Source of the DNA: Paludifilum halophilum
Lineage (GTDB): Bacteria > Bacillota > Bacilli > Thermoactinomycetales > DSM-45169
Length of the DNA stretch: 64,000 nt
NCBI RefSeq assembly: GCF_002245355.1
Contig: NZ_NOWF01000001.1
Coordinates: 62,001 to 126,000 of the forward strand
Direction: 5' to 3'
Below the pieces are notes generated by a model. The model was not told the origin of the DNA. It was given only the letters and a program-made list of their open reading frames with translations, and ran no database searches. Every line of letters starts with the position of its first letter. Positions within the stretch are counted from its first letter, which is position 1. This document shows positions 8,621-18,590 of the stretch, piece after piece. A program made the position numbers and the translations under genes.

Positions 8621-10300
8621 TTGACAAGAAACAACTCACGAAGCAAACTATCGATTTTTGCTCTCGGTGGGTTGGATGAAATCGGGAAAAATATGTACGT
8701 GGTTCGATATGGGGACGATATCGTCGTCATTGATGCCGGTCTGATGTTCCCCGAGGAAGAGATGCTCGGCATCGATGTAGTTATTCCGGACATTACGTAC
8801 TTGGTTGAAAACCGTGAGAAGGTGCGCGGAATTCTTTTGACTCACGGGCATGAAGACCATATCGGAGGGCTTCCTTACATTCTGCGGGAGTTAAATGTGC
8901 CGGTATACGGTACCAAGCTAACGATGGGACTGGTAGAGCATAAACTTCGGGAGGCCCATCTGTTGAACCAGACGAAACGGATTCTGGTCAACAACCGCTC
9001 GGAAATCAAGTTGGGCTCCATGAAGGCCACTTTTTTCAAAACGAATCACAGCATTCCGGATTCCGTAGGTGTTTGCCTGGAAACTCCGGAAGGGAACGTG
9101 GTGCACACCGGTGACTTTAAATTCGACATGACTCCGGTCAATGGCCAAGCTGCGGACATGCATAAAATGGCTGAAATCGGAAAGAAAGGTGTTGTATGCC
9201 TTCTATCCGACAGCACCAACGCGGAACGCGCCGGCTTTACAGGTTCGGAGCGCAATGTCGGTGAAGCGTTGGAAGAAGTGTTTCGCAAATCCAAGCAGCG
9301 AGTGATTGTGGCTACCTTTGCCTCTAATATCCATCGGATCCAGCAAGTAGTCGATGCGACTGCTTTGTACAATCGGAAGCTGGCGGTTATAGGGCGCAGC
9401 ATGGTCAACGTGGTCAATATCGGGATGGAATTGGGGTACCTGCGAGTCCCGCCGGATCTTCTGATCGATCCCGATGAGATCAATCGGATGCCCGCTCACA
9501 AAGTAGCGGTCATGTCCACGGGAAGCCAGGGGGAACCTATGTCTGCTCTGACCCGGATGGCTCATGGGTCCCACCGCAAAATCGAAATTTTACCGGGGGA
9601 TACGGTCATCTTGGCGGCGACCCCGATCCCGGGAAACGAGAAGTTGGTCGCCCGCACCGTCGATCAGCTGTTCCGGGTAGGGGCTAACGTCGTTTACAGC
9701 ACTAACTCCCAACACGGAGTCCATGTCTCAGGTCACGGTTCCCAGGAAGATTTAAAACTGATGCTCAACCTGATGAAGCCCAAATTTTTTATCCCGATTC
9801 ACGGTGAGCACCGCATGTTGCGGGCTCACAGCCAACTCGCCGAATCAGTAGGTATTCGTCCGGAAAACATCTTTATCAGTGACAATGGGGATGTTGTGGA
9901 ATTCTCCGGCGGAAAAGCTCGTTACGGTTCCAAAGTCGCGACTGGTAATGTCCTGATCGACGGATTAGGCGTAGGAGATGTCGGTAACATCGTCTTAAGA
10001 GACCGTAAGCTACTGTCTCAAGACGGAATTTTAGTAGTTGTAGTCACCCTCAGCAAAAACAACGGCAAGATTTTGTCCGGACCGGATATTATCTCCCGCG
10101 GCTTCGTCTATGTACGCGAATCAGAAAAACTGCTGGAAGAAGCCAACCGCATTGTCACCCAAACGATGGAAAAATGTGCGAATGAACGTGTCAGCGAATG
10201 GGCGACCCTGAAAACGAGCATCCGTGATGCTCTGAGTCGGTTCCTTTACGATCGGACCCGGCGTCGACCGATGATTCTTCCGATTATCATGGAAGTATGA
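8621..10300 (+). CDS. rnjB: Ribonuclease J (RnjB position)
   Basis: A 559-residue metallo-beta-lactamase/beta-CASP ribonuclease with endo- and 5'-exonuclease activity in mRNA turnover. The metal motif HGHEDHIGG begins at residue 75. The beta-CASP part contains LLSDSTNAERAG, STGSQGEPMSALTRMA and PIHGEHRML, and an RNase J C-terminal domain follows. TTG 8621 has AGGAGG at 8608-8613, 7 nt away. The place after dapA corresponds to B. subtilis rnjB (ymfA); RnjA would be encoded elsewhere, so the B suffix rests on gene order. Confidence 0.95.
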   Translation: MTRNNSRSKLSIFALGGLDEIGKNMYVVRYGDDIVVIDAGLMFPEEEMLGIDVVIPDITYLVENREKVRGILLTHGHEDHIGGLPYILRELNVPVYGTKLTMGLVEHKLREAHLLNQTKRILVNNRSEIKLGSMKATFFKTNHSIPDSVGVCLETPEGNVVHTGDFKFDMTPVNGQAADMHKMAEIGKKGVVCLLSDSTNAERAGFTGSERNVGEALEEVFRKSKQRVIVATFASNIHRIQQVVDATALYNRKLAVIGRSMVNVVNIGMELGYLRVPPDLLIDPDEINRMPAHKVAVMSTGSQGEPMSALTRMAHGSHRKIEILPGDTVILAATPIPGNEKLVARTVDQLFRVGANVVYSTNSQHGVHVSGHGSQEDLKLMLNLMKPKFFIPIHGEHRMLRAHSQLAESVGIRPENIFISDNGDVVEFSGGKARYGSKVATGNVLIDGLGVGDVGNIVLRDRKLLSQDGILVVVVTLSKNNGKILSGPDIISRGFVYVRESEKLLEEANRIVTQTMEKCANERVSEWATLKTSIRDALSRFLYDRTRRRPMILPIIMEV

Positions 10301-10321
10301 TCAAAAACCTTCATGGTTTCA

Positions 10322-10362
10322 AAGCCGTAACCCCTTACTGCCTAGGGATTACGGCTTTTTTC
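10322..10362 (+). terminator. Terminator after rnjB
   Basis: AAGCCGTAA (10322-10330) pairs with TTACGGCTT (10349-10357), extended by CCC/GGG, followed by six T. Confidence 0.88.
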
Positions 10363-10521
10363 ATGCCTAATGGAAAGATTATATTATGAATATATTATCA
10401 TTTTGCTGAGTTGGGATTCCGATGTCAACCGCCGAATGACGATTAAGGAGAGACTTTTGTATAATATTTTCTGTTGAAGTGAAAGCTGTACTTGATGATT
10501 CGATCAGGGGGGTGACACCCG

Positions 10522-10881
10522 TTGAGACACTTAATGGCCTGGATCATTAAGTTTGCGCTGACAACCTTTCTTCTTTTTGTGATTCTGGGTGGATTTTATG
10601 ATGTATCGTTTACGGATGTTTTTTTGTTGAGTGTTCTCTTGACTGTATTGGGTTATGTGGGAGATGTGTTTATTTTGCCCCGAGTGGGTAACCTGGCGGC
10701 TTCTTTGGGCGATTTTGGACTGGCTCTGATTATCATCGGATGGATGGGTTTTTACCGTTTTGATGAAGATGTATCCCTGATTGGCGCTTCCCTTATCAGT
10801 TCATTCGCGATCGCTGTCGGTGAATGGTTTTTTCATAAGTACATGAAAAACACCATTTTAGAAAGAGAAGCGGTCTCATAA
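10522..10881 (+). CDS. DUF2512 family membrane protein (YndM-like)
   Basis: A 119-residue, very hydrophobic protein with about four membrane segments (residues 8-26, 29-50, 57-78 and 83-105) and a short basic tail. Sequence style and length match the DUF2512/YndM family of Bacillales, whose function is unknown. TTG 10522 has AGGGGGGTGA 6 nt upstream. It is a single-gene unit: a terminator precedes it (rnjB) and another follows. It is not at this position in B. subtilis. Confidence 0.8.
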   Translation: MRHLMAWIIKFALTTFLLFVILGGFYDVSFTDVFLLSVLLTVLGYVGDVFILPRVGNLAASLGDFGLALIIIGWMGFYRFDEDVSLIGASLISSFAIAVGEWFFHKYMKNTILEREAVS

Positions 10882-10938
10882 GTTTTCATCGGTTTCTCCT
10901 CATCTCCAAACCGGGAAAAGAAATTCATCCCCAAAACC

Positions 10939-10966
10939 AAGCCCCTCTCACCTGAGAGGGGCTTTT
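10939..10966 (+). terminator. Terminator after DUF2512 gene
   Basis: Twelve-base stem AAGCCCCTCTCA with TGAGAGGGGCTT and a T-tail. It also folds on the other strand, where it could terminate the coat-protein gene at 11050. Confidence 0.88.
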
Positions 10967-11049
10967 TCCATCATATCTTTCACGTATTGGGCAAGATTTT
11001 TCGGCGGGAAGATGAGAAGAAGCGCATATAACATCTTGATCAGCGATTC

Positions 11050-11625
11050 TTACTGCATCGGCACCTGGTTGTCGGGGGAAGCGGGTTGATACATGCCTAA
11101 CATGGCATTTGCCGTGTTCTGGGGCATGGTGGGCACTTGGTAATATCCTCGTTGATTCATATATTGGAAGGTTTCATACGCCTGATCCCCACAGTTTACA
11201 GCTCCCTGAGTCAACATGCGGCGAATCTGGGGATCTGCACATTCCAGAGAAGCGAGCATTCGCAAATTTGCGGAGGATTTGGCGCATCCCAACATACCGG
11301 AGGCGATATCGCGGTCAGATAGTTGTTGACCCGAGGGATTGGGAGCTGTCGTGCCGGGATTATCCACACCGTAAACGGGGGCGGATCTTTGACTCGATTG
11401 AAAAGCTTTGGACGGACGGCCTTGTAACGGGGCCATTTGACCCAAAGCCTGAACCATTTGATTATATTCCTGGTTCATAAACTGAATTTGATGGTCCAAA
11501 ATGTTGGCCAACTGGGGATCCTGAACGTGAGGGCGATACAACTCAAATTGATTGATCCCGTCAACCGTATCGCTCAAAACTTCATGGATTTCCATCACTT
11601 CATGTGCACCTAACTGGGGACTCAT
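11050..11625 (-). CDS. CotF-family spore coat protein
   Basis: A 191-residue protein with two helical regions, residues 5-65 and about 103-170. The second ends QYMNQRGYYQVPTMP, a hallmark of CotF/YhcQ-type coat proteins. A low-complexity linker rich in Ser, Pro and Gln separates them. GGGAGATGATGG precedes the start. Upstream on this strand CATGGTA with TGTATT 16 nt before it is a possible sigma-G-type promoter, but the match is weak. Function in the coat is inferred from the family alone; it is likely a minor structural protein. Confidence 0.82.
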   Translation of the reverse strand: MSPQLGAHEVMEIHEVLSDTVDGINQFELYRPHVQDPQLANILDHQIQFMNQEYNQMVQALGQMAPLQGRPSKAFQSSQRSAPVYGVDNPGTTAPNPSGQQLSDRDIASGMLGCAKSSANLRMLASLECADPQIRRMLTQGAVNCGDQAYETFQYMNQRGYYQVPTMPQNTANAMLGMYQPASPDNQVPMQ

Positions 11626-11727
11626 TCCATCATCTCCCTTGTTCGTTTACATCGTCATTTCATCCGTACCATGTGCAGTTTCGAAAAAAAATACACCGGC
11701 ACACGTGAATTCATGTTCAAAAGCTTT

Positions 11728-12990
11728 TTAAAAACTCTTTTTTTCAGCGATGGTTTTTTCACAGTTCTTTTTGGGGGAAGAGTCCCGCAGGTAAGCGGAC
11801 CAAAGCCAGATACCGCTGGCGCCTAATGGGACGGTTAACAGAAACCAGGGCGGGAAGTAAGAGTCTTGCCAGTCGACCAACCACCCAAATAGAGCAGGAG
11901 CGGTTATAATAGCGATTTGATTAATGGTCAATGCGTAGCTGACCGTCAGTCCGATGGAACGGCGGCTGGATCGTTCGGCAACTTCTACGATGAATAAACT
12001 GTACCACCCGATTCCGAAGAAGCCCAACCAACCACAGAGGAAGAATAATGTCCAGACCGGTAAGTAGGGGGATACCGTACATAAAAGGATAACCCCGATA
12101 ACAGACGACCAGATGCTCAGGATTAACGGGCGGATTCGATCACCCTTCCACACGGTGTCACTCAACCAAGCTAACGTCATGCGCCCAACCATACCAAAAA
12201 ATAGACTGACGGCAAGCATTCTCCCCGCTGAAACCAGCGATACCTCGATCGTGTTTTTCAAAAAAAGGACCAGATGGGCTACCAACACCATTTGCAGAGA
12301 GACCAGGAACCACCCTGAACAAAGCAGAGGGTACAATGGTTTTTGCTGAAACAATCTTTTTAATTCGTCCCATAAGCGGTAATCCTCTTTGGTTTCCGTC
12401 TCTTTTGTCTTCGGATTTCGGTAAATAAATAGGAACAGGAAACCACCAGTAATGGCTAAAGCGGCTTGTAACCAAACAGCCGTTGCCCAGTGATATTGGA
12501 TGCTGAGAAAGGGGATGCACAAACCGGCCAAGGCTCCACCGATGGGAATCCCCGCTTGGCGAATGCCCATGGCTAAACCTCTTTGTGCAGGAGGAAACCA
12601 CTGAACCACCACTTTGCTTCCGCCTGGCTGTGCTGTTCCATAATGGATTCCTACAAGGAATAGAAGAAAAAGTAAGGTTTCATAACTGCTGAGAAAGCCA
12701 GCCAAACCCATGGTGAGTCCGAGTAAAAGGGATCCGCATCCGATGATCCACCGCTCTCCATACTGATCCAACATCCGACCCACAAACAACATGGATAGGA
12801 GTGGGCCGATGTTTACCACAGAAACAAGCAATCCCGCCTGAGTTTGTGACAACGAAAAATCCTGTTGCCAAATGGCGGCTAAAGGGCCGATGCCATAAGT
12901 GACAAAAGTGGCGGATGCTTGAGACCAAGTGGCCAGTCCCAAAACCACCCAACGAAATGGAAGGGGTCTGTTAGAGGGTAAGAAACGGAT
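11728..12990 (-). CDS. MFS transporter (apparent ATC start)
   Basis: A 12-helix major facilitator protein with the loop motif GRMLDQYGERW between helices 2 and 3 and a basic central loop (NPKTKETETKEDY). It is probably a proton-coupled organic anion permease of the NNP/oxalate-formate branch; the substrate is unknown. The first standard start is GTG at 12948, but it has no ribosome site and cuts into FRWVVLG, the usual beginning of helix 1. The only good ribosome site, AAAGGAG at 13005-12999, is 8 nt before an in-frame ATC at 12990, and no ATG, GTG or TTG lies between. It is divergent from the LysR gene, a typical regulator-target pair. Confidence 0.82.
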   Translation of the reverse strand: MRFLPSNRPLPFRWVVLGLATWSQASATFVTYGIGPLAAIWQQDFSLSQTQAGLLVSVVNIGPLLSMLFVGRMLDQYGERWIIGCGSLLLGLTMGLAGFLSSYETLLFLLFLVGIHYGTAQPGGSKVVVQWFPPAQRGLAMGIRQAGIPIGGALAGLCIPFLSIQYHWATAVWLQAALAITGGFLFLFIYRNPKTKETETKEDYRLWDELKRLFQQKPLYPLLCSGWFLVSLQMVLVAHLVLFLKNTIEVSLVSAGRMLAVSLFFGMVGRMTLAWLSDTVWKGDRIRPLILSIWSSVIGVILLCTVSPYLPVWTLFFLCGWLGFFGIGWYSLFIVEVAERSSRRSIGLTVSYALTINQIAIITAPALFGWLVDWQDSYFPPWFLLTVPLGASGIWLWSAYLRDSSPKKNCEKTIAEKKSF

Positions 12991-13095
12991 TACAATCTCT
13001 CCTTTTTGATTGTAGTGTATGGGTTGGGTGCTATGATGTAAAATGATTAAATCAGATGTACGATATCACTTATATTGAAAACAGAGGTGAGTTCC

Positions 13096-13950
13096 GTGGA
13101 CGTTCGTGACCTGCAGATATTCCAGTCGGTAGCCCGACATCAGAGTGTAACCAAAGCGGCACAAGAATTGAACTATGTACAGTCCAATGTAACCAGCCGT
13201 ATCAGCCGATTGGAAAAAGAATTGGAATCTCAATTGTTTTATCGAAATGGAAGAGGGATGGTATTAACCTCCGCCGGACATATTCTTCTCCCTTATGCCA
13301 ATCAAATCTTGCAATTGATGACCGAAGCGAAAAATGCATTTTTTTTGCCCCGGGGCCCTTTAAAACTCGGTTCTACAGAATCAACAGCCGCGGTGCATCT
13401 TCCCGGACTATTTATGGAATATCAACGGATTTGCCCCGATGTCGATGTGTCACTAACTACGGCTTCATCGGAGCAATTGATCGAGCAAGTGCTCCGTTAT
13501 GAATTGGATGGCGCGTTTGTGGTGGGTCCTGTCAACCATCCGGATTTAAAATCGTCTGTTTTTGTAGAAGAGGAGTTAGTGTTGATCTCCGCTTCTGATC
13601 AGGTCATCCAGTCTGCCGATGATCTCGGAAAACAGACGATTTTAGTCTTTGATTCGGGATGTTGTTATCGTTCCAAATTGGAGCAGTGGTTCAGGGACGA
13701 GGGTATCCGTCCCATCAAGCGAATGGAGCTGAATACGTTGGATGGGCTGTTCGGCTGTGTGAAGGCCGGATTGGGGGTTGCCTTGGTCTCACGCTCAGTG
13801 GCCCGGGAATATAACCGCAGGCAAATGATTCTCCACTCCGTTCCCCGGGAGTACAGATATGCTGCAACTGTTTATATTCAGCGGGACGACATTCAACGTA
13901 CCCCTGCTTTGGTTCATTTTCTGAATCTTATGAAAAAGCAAGCGGTATAG
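13096..13950 (+). CDS. LysR-family transcriptional regulator
   Basis: A 284-residue regulator. The N-terminal winged helix-turn-helix (residues 1-60, MDVRDLQIFQSVARHQSVTK) is followed by a type-2 periplasmic-binding-like effector domain. GTG 13096 is chosen because GAGGTGA lies 5-6 nt before it; an earlier in-frame TTG at 13075 has no such site. It is divergent from the MFS gene across about 100 nt, so it most likely controls that transporter in response to the transported compound. The ligand cannot be predicted. Confidence 0.9.
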   Translation: MDVRDLQIFQSVARHQSVTKAAQELNYVQSNVTSRISRLEKELESQLFYRNGRGMVLTSAGHILLPYANQILQLMTEAKNAFFLPRGPLKLGSTESTAAVHLPGLFMEYQRICPDVDVSLTTASSEQLIEQVLRYELDGAFVVGPVNHPDLKSSVFVEEELVLISASDQVIQSADDLGKQTILVFDSGCCYRSKLEQWFRDEGIRPIKRMELNTLDGLFGCVKAGLGVALVSRSVAREYNRRQMILHSVPREYRYAATVYIQRDDIQRTPALVHFLNLMKKQAV

Positions 13951-14058
13951 AAGAATGGATTGTCAGCGTAAAAGTCAGAGTCGAGTCTTTGGATGATGGA
14001 GGTGGTTGGGGCTTTTTCATATGGGGCATGGTATAATAATTGCGAGGTGATAAACTTA

Positions 14059-14862
14059 GTGATACAGAGAATCATGCATGTCAACACTTTTACAAATGAA
14101 CCGTTTTCGGGAAATCCGGCCGGGGTGTGCGTGATGGCCGAACCACGGGATGAATTGTGGATGTCAAAGGTAGCGCAAGAAATGAATTTGCCGGTCACCG
14201 CCTTTCTGTTAAAACAGGAAGAGGGTTATCGCATCCGGTGGTTCACACCAACGAAGGAGATCGATCTGTGCGGGCATGCCACTTTGGCCAGTGCACACAT
14301 CTTGTGGGAACAGGGCCTTTCAAAACCGGATGAAACCCTTCGCTTTCATACCCGGAGCGGTGTTTTAACAGCCGACCTGGAAAACGGATGGATCAAGATG
14401 GATTTCCCGGCACAACCTGTGCAAGAGAGCGCGCTTCCCACTCTTGTCGAGCAAGCGCTGAACGTTCCTTCACCCTCCGTTCAGTTCACAGGCAAAAATT
14501 CCGCGAAATATCTTGTTGAATTGGAATCAGAAGATCGGGTGAGAAACCTGAAACCGGATATCGGGTTGCTGAAAACCATGCCGTTCAAAGGCGACCTTAT
14601 CGTCACCGGCCGTGGAACTTCGAAAGAATACGATTTCGTTTCCCGCCATTTTGCTCCCCAGTCGGGGATTGATGAAGATCCGGTTACCGGTTCCGCCCAT
14701 TGTGCTCTCGGTCCTTATTGGGGAAAGAGACTGAATCGAACGGATCTTTTGGCTTATCAGGTCTCTCGGCGAGGCGGTTTTTTACAGGTACATACCAGCG
14801 GGGATCGGGTTTATCTGAGTGGTCGGGCGATTACGATCATGCGGGCCGAGTGGTTGGTTTAA
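14059..14862 (+). CDS. PhzF-family isomerase-like protein with altered catalytic site
   Basis: A 267-residue PhzF (diaminopimelate epimerase-like fold) protein. Recognisable parts are [26 protein letters not shown] and [17 protein letters not shown]. The family motif NLSETxF, which supplies the catalytic glutamate of PhzF, reads NLPVTAF here, so the acid is Val. GTG 14059 is preceded by GAGGTGAT, and TATAAT occurs at about 14030. Enzymatic role is uncertain: it may be inactive or use another residue. It is probably a single-gene unit after the LysR gene. Confidence 0.85.
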   Translation: MIQRIMHVNTFTNEPFSGNPAGVCVMAEPRDELWMSKVAQEMNLPVTAFLLKQEEGYRIRWFTPTKEIDLCGHATLASAHILWEQGLSKPDETLRFHTRSGVLTADLENGWIKMDFPAQPVQESALPTLVEQALNVPSPSVQFTGKNSAKYLVELESEDRVRNLKPDIGLLKTMPFKGDLIVTGRGTSKEYDFVSRHFAPQSGIDEDPVTGSAHCALGPYWGKRLNRTDLLAYQVSRRGGFLQVHTSGDRVYLSGRAITIMRAEWLV

Positions 14863-14957
14863 AAGAGATTTCGAAAGAGGGGTTCTCCGGAACGCCTCTT
14901 TTGTATGGGAGGAGGGAGAGAGGGTACATACTAGGGAGGAACAAAGGGGGGACAACT

Positions 14958-15740
14958 ATGGAAAATAAACCCGCTGTAGAACCGGCTCAAAAACCAAAGC
15001 CGGGAATTCAGCCGCAGAAGAATCCGGAGCCCAACAAGGGACCGCAGAAAAATGGTAATGATAAAAAACAGAAAGGAATCATGGATGCCATTCAGGAACT
15101 GGGACAAAGCAATGTACCCCAGCTGAATTCCAACATCTACTGTTTATCTGTCATCGGCCAAGTGGAAGGCCATCTGGTGATGCCGGCACAAAATAAGACT
15201 ACCAAGTATGAACACATGATTCCGCAGATTGTGGCGGCGGAGCAGAACGAAAATATCGAAGGGATGGCTGTGATTCTGAATACGGTGGGCGGAGATGTGG
15301 AGGCGGGATTGGCCATCGCTGAAATGATCGCCTCGATGAGAAAGCCCACGGTTTCTCTGGTTCTCGGTGGAGGACACAGTATCGGGGTGCCGATTGCTGT
15401 AGGGGCTGATGTTTCTTTTATCGCGGATACAGCTACCATGACGATTCATCCGGTCCGGCTGACCGGTATGGTTGTTGGCGTACCGCAGACCTTTGAATAC
15501 ATGGAAAAAATGCAGGATCGAGTCATCCGGTTTGTGTCCGACCATTCCAGCATTACGGAAGATCAGTTTCGGGAGCTGATGTTTCGTACCGGTGAATTGG
15601 CCCGGGATATCGGTACGAATGTGATCGGGGAGGATGCGGTCAAGTATGGTTTGATTGACCGGGTCGGCGGATTGGGGGATGTGTTGATGGAGTTGAACCG
15701 GCGGATCGAACTCAACCGGAACGGAGGCGTTGTTCAGTGA
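14958..15740 (+). CDS. tepA: ClpP-fold serine protease TepA
   Basis: A 260-residue protein with a charged, proline-rich N-terminal 50 residues, then a ClpP/crotonase-fold protease domain. The nucleophile lies in GGGHSIGVP (Ser141), the His in TIHPVR (His164), and [12 protein letters not shown] is the oxyanion-side segment. B. subtilis TepA (YmfB) has been linked to protein translocation and spore protein degradation. ATG 14958 has AAAGGGGGG upstream; a longer open frame reaches into phzF but is not homologous. ylzJ overlaps its stop codon. Confidence 0.93.
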   Translation: MENKPAVEPAQKPKPGIQPQKNPEPNKGPQKNGNDKKQKGIMDAIQELGQSNVPQLNSNIYCLSVIGQVEGHLVMPAQNKTTKYEHMIPQIVAAEQNENIEGMAVILNTVGGDVEAGLAIAEMIASMRKPTVSLVLGGGHSIGVPIAVGADVSFIADTATMTIHPVRLTGMVVGVPQTFEYMEKMQDRVIRFVSDHSSITEDQFRELMFRTGELARDIGTNVIGEDAVKYGLIDRVGGLGDVLMELNRRIELNRNGGVVQ

Positions 15741-15949
15741 TCTATTATTCGGTGATCCCGGCGGAACAGGCCTTGGTGGATGCCGACACTGAACAACCGG
15801 ATTATCGGGAAGTGGAAGTGGAAGGGGTTTCGATGACAGTGGAGATGATCGGCCCCTCCGAAGGGCGGATCGTTCGATTGCTTTCACCGGATCCGCAGCA
15901 TTATCTGAATCCCCGATTTCAGCCCGGGAATAGGGTGTCCGTTTCTTAA
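15737..15949 (+). CDS. ylzJ: YlzJ-like family protein
   Basis: A 70-residue protein whose opening [15 protein letters not shown] and position overlapping the end of tepA match YlzJ of B. subtilis. The GTG start overlaps the tepA TGA by 3 nt, so translation is coupled. No catalytic motif or membrane segment is seen and the function is unknown. A hairpin follows before spoIIIE. Confidence 0.82.
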   Translation: MIYYSVIPAEQALVDADTEQPDYREVEVEGVSMTVEMIGPSEGRIVRLLSPDPQHYLNPRFQPGNRVSVS

Positions 15950-15974
15950 AAGTCCATCGCATTCTCCACTTTTT

Positions 15975-16004
15975 ACCCTCCAATGCCTTATTGGAGGGTC
16001 TTTC
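15975..16004 (+). terminator. Terminator-like hairpin after ylzJ
   Basis: Perfect 10-bp stem ACCCTCCAAT/ATTGGAGGGT with a 5-nt loop, followed by CTTTCC only. The poor T-tract suggests partial termination. Confidence 0.65.
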
Positions 16005-16058
16005 CATGTTATAATAGATTTAACTTGACAAGGGGTTGTGAAGCGAAGGGGGTTCAGT

Positions 16059-18413
16059 ATGGCGAACGGGAAAAGGAAAAGGCGGAAAAAAGGTCAAGGT
16101 CTATCGAAGCCGATCCTGTTTGAATTATACGGAATCTCCATTTTTACTTTGTCTTTGATGGCGATGGCGCAAATGGGGGCGGTCGGTCGTTCCTTAACGT
16201 ATCTATCCCGCTTTCTGGTGGGAAACTGGGATTTTATCCTTCCCTTGGCGGGGTTGGTTTTGGCGGTCTATGTCATGGTGAAACGGAGATGGCCCGATCG
16301 TTGGACTTCCCGCTGGACAGGAGTCCTCCTGATCGTGATGGCCTTTCTCATTTATATTCATATTGAAACATTTGATACATTAAAAGCACAAGGCAACGAC
16401 GGTCCTGTTCTGGCGACAACCTGGGAGAAAATTTTGCAAGAGCGGGAGTCCCGCCTCCCGACGGATATCGGGGGCGGTATGATCGGTGCACTGGGTTATT
16501 CCTTGTTCCGATATCTGTTCGATCAGACAGGAGCCCGAATCGCGGTCTTTGCTCTTTCCCTGGCCGGTGTACTGTTGGCGACGGGATTTTCGTACCTGGA
16601 TCTCCTCCGCTCACTGCGCCAGTGGTGGAACGATCGGGTGCAGGAATGGAAAACGGCATTGGAGCGGCGTTTTTCCCGTTTGAACCGGGCTTCCTCAAAG
16701 AAAAAGCCTCACCGGGAAAAAAGCCGGATGTCGAAGGTCCGGGAGAAGGAACCTGCGCGGGAATCTCCTGACATTCCGGTTATTCACGATTTCTCGGAAA
16801 AACAAGAAGAAAATGATCCGCCGAAGGAAGTGGAACAGAAGGAATTGTTTCCTTCGGGCGAAGAGCCTTCTTCCGAGACCCGTGTGGCTCCTTCCAGACA
16901 GAACGCAGAGGAGAAAAAAGAAAAGAAAGAGGATCGATCCGATGCGGTTGTCGTTCAATTTCAGACGGAAAAAGAACTGCCGGAATACAAGCTTCCACCG
17001 TATACACTGTTGGACAAGCCGAAAAAAAACGGGCGAAATCGGGAACGGCAAGGGATGACGGATAACGCAAAAAAACTGGAAAACACTTTAGAAAGCTTTG
17101 GTGTGAAAGCCAAAGTGACACAAATTCACAGGGGGCCCGCAGTCACGCGATATGAAGTGCAGCCGGATACCGGAGTGAAGGTGAGCAGAATCGTTAACTT
17201 AAGCGACGATATCGCGCTGGCCTTGGCGGCTAAGGATATCCGCATCGAAGCGCCCATCCCCGGAAAGGCGGCCATCGGCATTGAAGTGCCCAATCCGGAA
17301 ATCTCGGTTGTCAATCTCAGAGATGTGCTGGAAAGCTCCCAATATCATGAATCCTCGTCCAAGCTGTCCATCGCATTGGGCAGGGATATTTCCGGGGAGC
17401 CCATCGTCGGCGACTTGTCCAAGATGCCCCATCTGTTGGTTGCCGGGGCGACGGGAGCGGGAAAAAGTGTTTGCATCAATGATATTATCTGCAGTCTCCT
17501 GTATAAGGCCAAACCCAATGAAGTGAAATTAATGATGATCGATCCCAAAATGGTGGAACTCAATATCTATAACGGTATTCCTCATTTATTGGCTCCCGTG
17601 GTGACGGAATCCCGCCGGGCGGCGATGGCTCTTAAGAAAGTGGTGGCGGAGATGGAAAAGCGGTATGAACTCTTTGCCAAGTCTGGAGCCCGGGATATAG
17701 AGCGGTACAATCGGTTAATCGAAGAGAATGGCAAGGATGAGCCAACCCTCCCTTATATCGTTGTGATTGTGGATGAGCTGGCCGATCTCATGATGGTGGC
17801 CCCGGCTGAGGTAGAGGATGCGATCTGCCGGTTAGCCCAAATGGCCCGGGCGGCAGGCATTCATCTCATTATCGCCACGCAGCGGCCCTCTGTCGATGTC
17901 ATTACAGGGGTGATCAAAGCAAATATTCCCTCGCGAATCGCTTTTGGGGTTTCCTCCCAGGCGGATTCCCGGACGATACTGGACTCGGGGGGCGCGGAAA
18001 AACTTTTGGGACGGGGTGACATGTTGTACCTTCCTGTCGGGGCGTCCAAACCGATTCGCGTTCAAGGTTCCTTCCTTTCGGATCGGGAAGTGGAATCCGT
18101 CGTCCGATATGTGAAGGATCAGCAGCGGGCCCGCTACAACGAAGAGATGATCCCGGAGGAAGTTGACGACAGAAGGGATGACGGGGAAGTGGAGGATGAA
18201 CTCTTTCCCCGGGCCGTTCAGCTGGTGGTGGAGGCAAAAACCGCCTCTGTCTCTCTGTTGCAGAGAAGACTGCGAATCGGTTACACCCGCGCGGCCCGCC
18301 TGATCGATTTTATGGAAGAGAGGGGGATTGTCGGGCCTTACGAAGGGAGCAAACCCAGAGAAGTGCTGATGGGTCCGGAACAGTTACAAAAACAGCAGAA
18401 TGCGTCGATGTAG
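16059..18413 (+). CDS. spoIIIE: DNA translocase FtsK/SpoIIIE
   Basis: A 784-residue septal DNA pump that moves the chromosome into the forespore or clears DNA from the division septum. Four N-terminal membrane segments lie within about residues 20-180, followed by a charged linker to about 330. The RecA-type motor has Walker A GATGAGKS near 464 and Walker [13 protein letters not shown] near 568. A C-terminal winged-helix gamma domain ([19 protein letters not shown]) follows from about 714. ATG 16059 has AAGGGGG at 16046-16052; an earlier GTG at 16038 lacks a ribosome site. Position downstream of tepA/ylzJ matches spoIIIE of B. subtilis. Confidence 0.96.
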   Translation: MANGKRKRRKKGQGLSKPILFELYGISIFTLSLMAMAQMGAVGRSLTYLSRFLVGNWDFILPLAGLVLAVYVMVKRRWPDRWTSRWTGVLLIVMAFLIYIHIETFDTLKAQGNDGPVLATTWEKILQERESRLPTDIGGGMIGALGYSLFRYLFDQTGARIAVFALSLAGVLLATGFSYLDLLRSLRQWWNDRVQEWKTALERRFSRLNRASSKKKPHREKSRMSKVREKEPARESPDIPVIHDFSEKQEENDPPKEVEQKELFPSGEEPSSETRVAPSRQNAEEKKEKKEDRSDAVVVQFQTEKELPEYKLPPYTLLDKPKKNGRNRERQGMTDNAKKLENTLESFGVKAKVTQIHRGPAVTRYEVQPDTGVKVSRIVNLSDDIALALAAKDIRIEAPIPGKAAIGIEVPNPEISVVNLRDVLESSQYHESSSKLSIALGRDISGEPIVGDLSKMPHLLVAGATGAGKSVCINDIICSLLYKAKPNEVKLMMIDPKMVELNIYNGIPHLLAPVVTESRRAAMALKKVVAEMEKRYELFAKSGARDIERYNRLIEENGKDEPTLPYIVVIVDELADLMMVAPAEVEDAICRLAQMARAAGIHLIIATQRPSVDVITGVIKANIPSRIAFGVSSQADSRTILDSGGAEKLLGRGDMLYLPVGASKPIRVQGSFLSDREVESVVRYVKDQQRARYNEEMIPEEVDDRRDDGEVEDELFPRAVQLVVEAKTASVSLLQRRLRIGYTRAARLIDFMEERGIVGPYEGSKPREVLMGPEQLQKQQNASM

Positions 18414-18504
18414 CCCTTGGACAGAAAAGTGGAAAATCATATCCACACGTGATATAACCATAGAAGAGAAGAGAAAAGCTTCCCGGTCCAACGCGAATGA
18501 TTTT

Positions 18505-18540
18505 CTCCGGCGCCGACGCGGGTGCCGGAGTTCTCTTTTT
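18505..18540 (+). terminator. Terminator after spoIIIE
   Basis: CTCCGGCGCC (18505-18514) pairs with GGTGCCGGAG (18521-18530) with one G-U, followed by TTCTCTTTTT. Confidence 0.85.
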
Positions 18541-18590
18541 CGGATCGTTCGATCATCGGGATGCTTTTTTATCTCAAGGGGGTTATTGAA

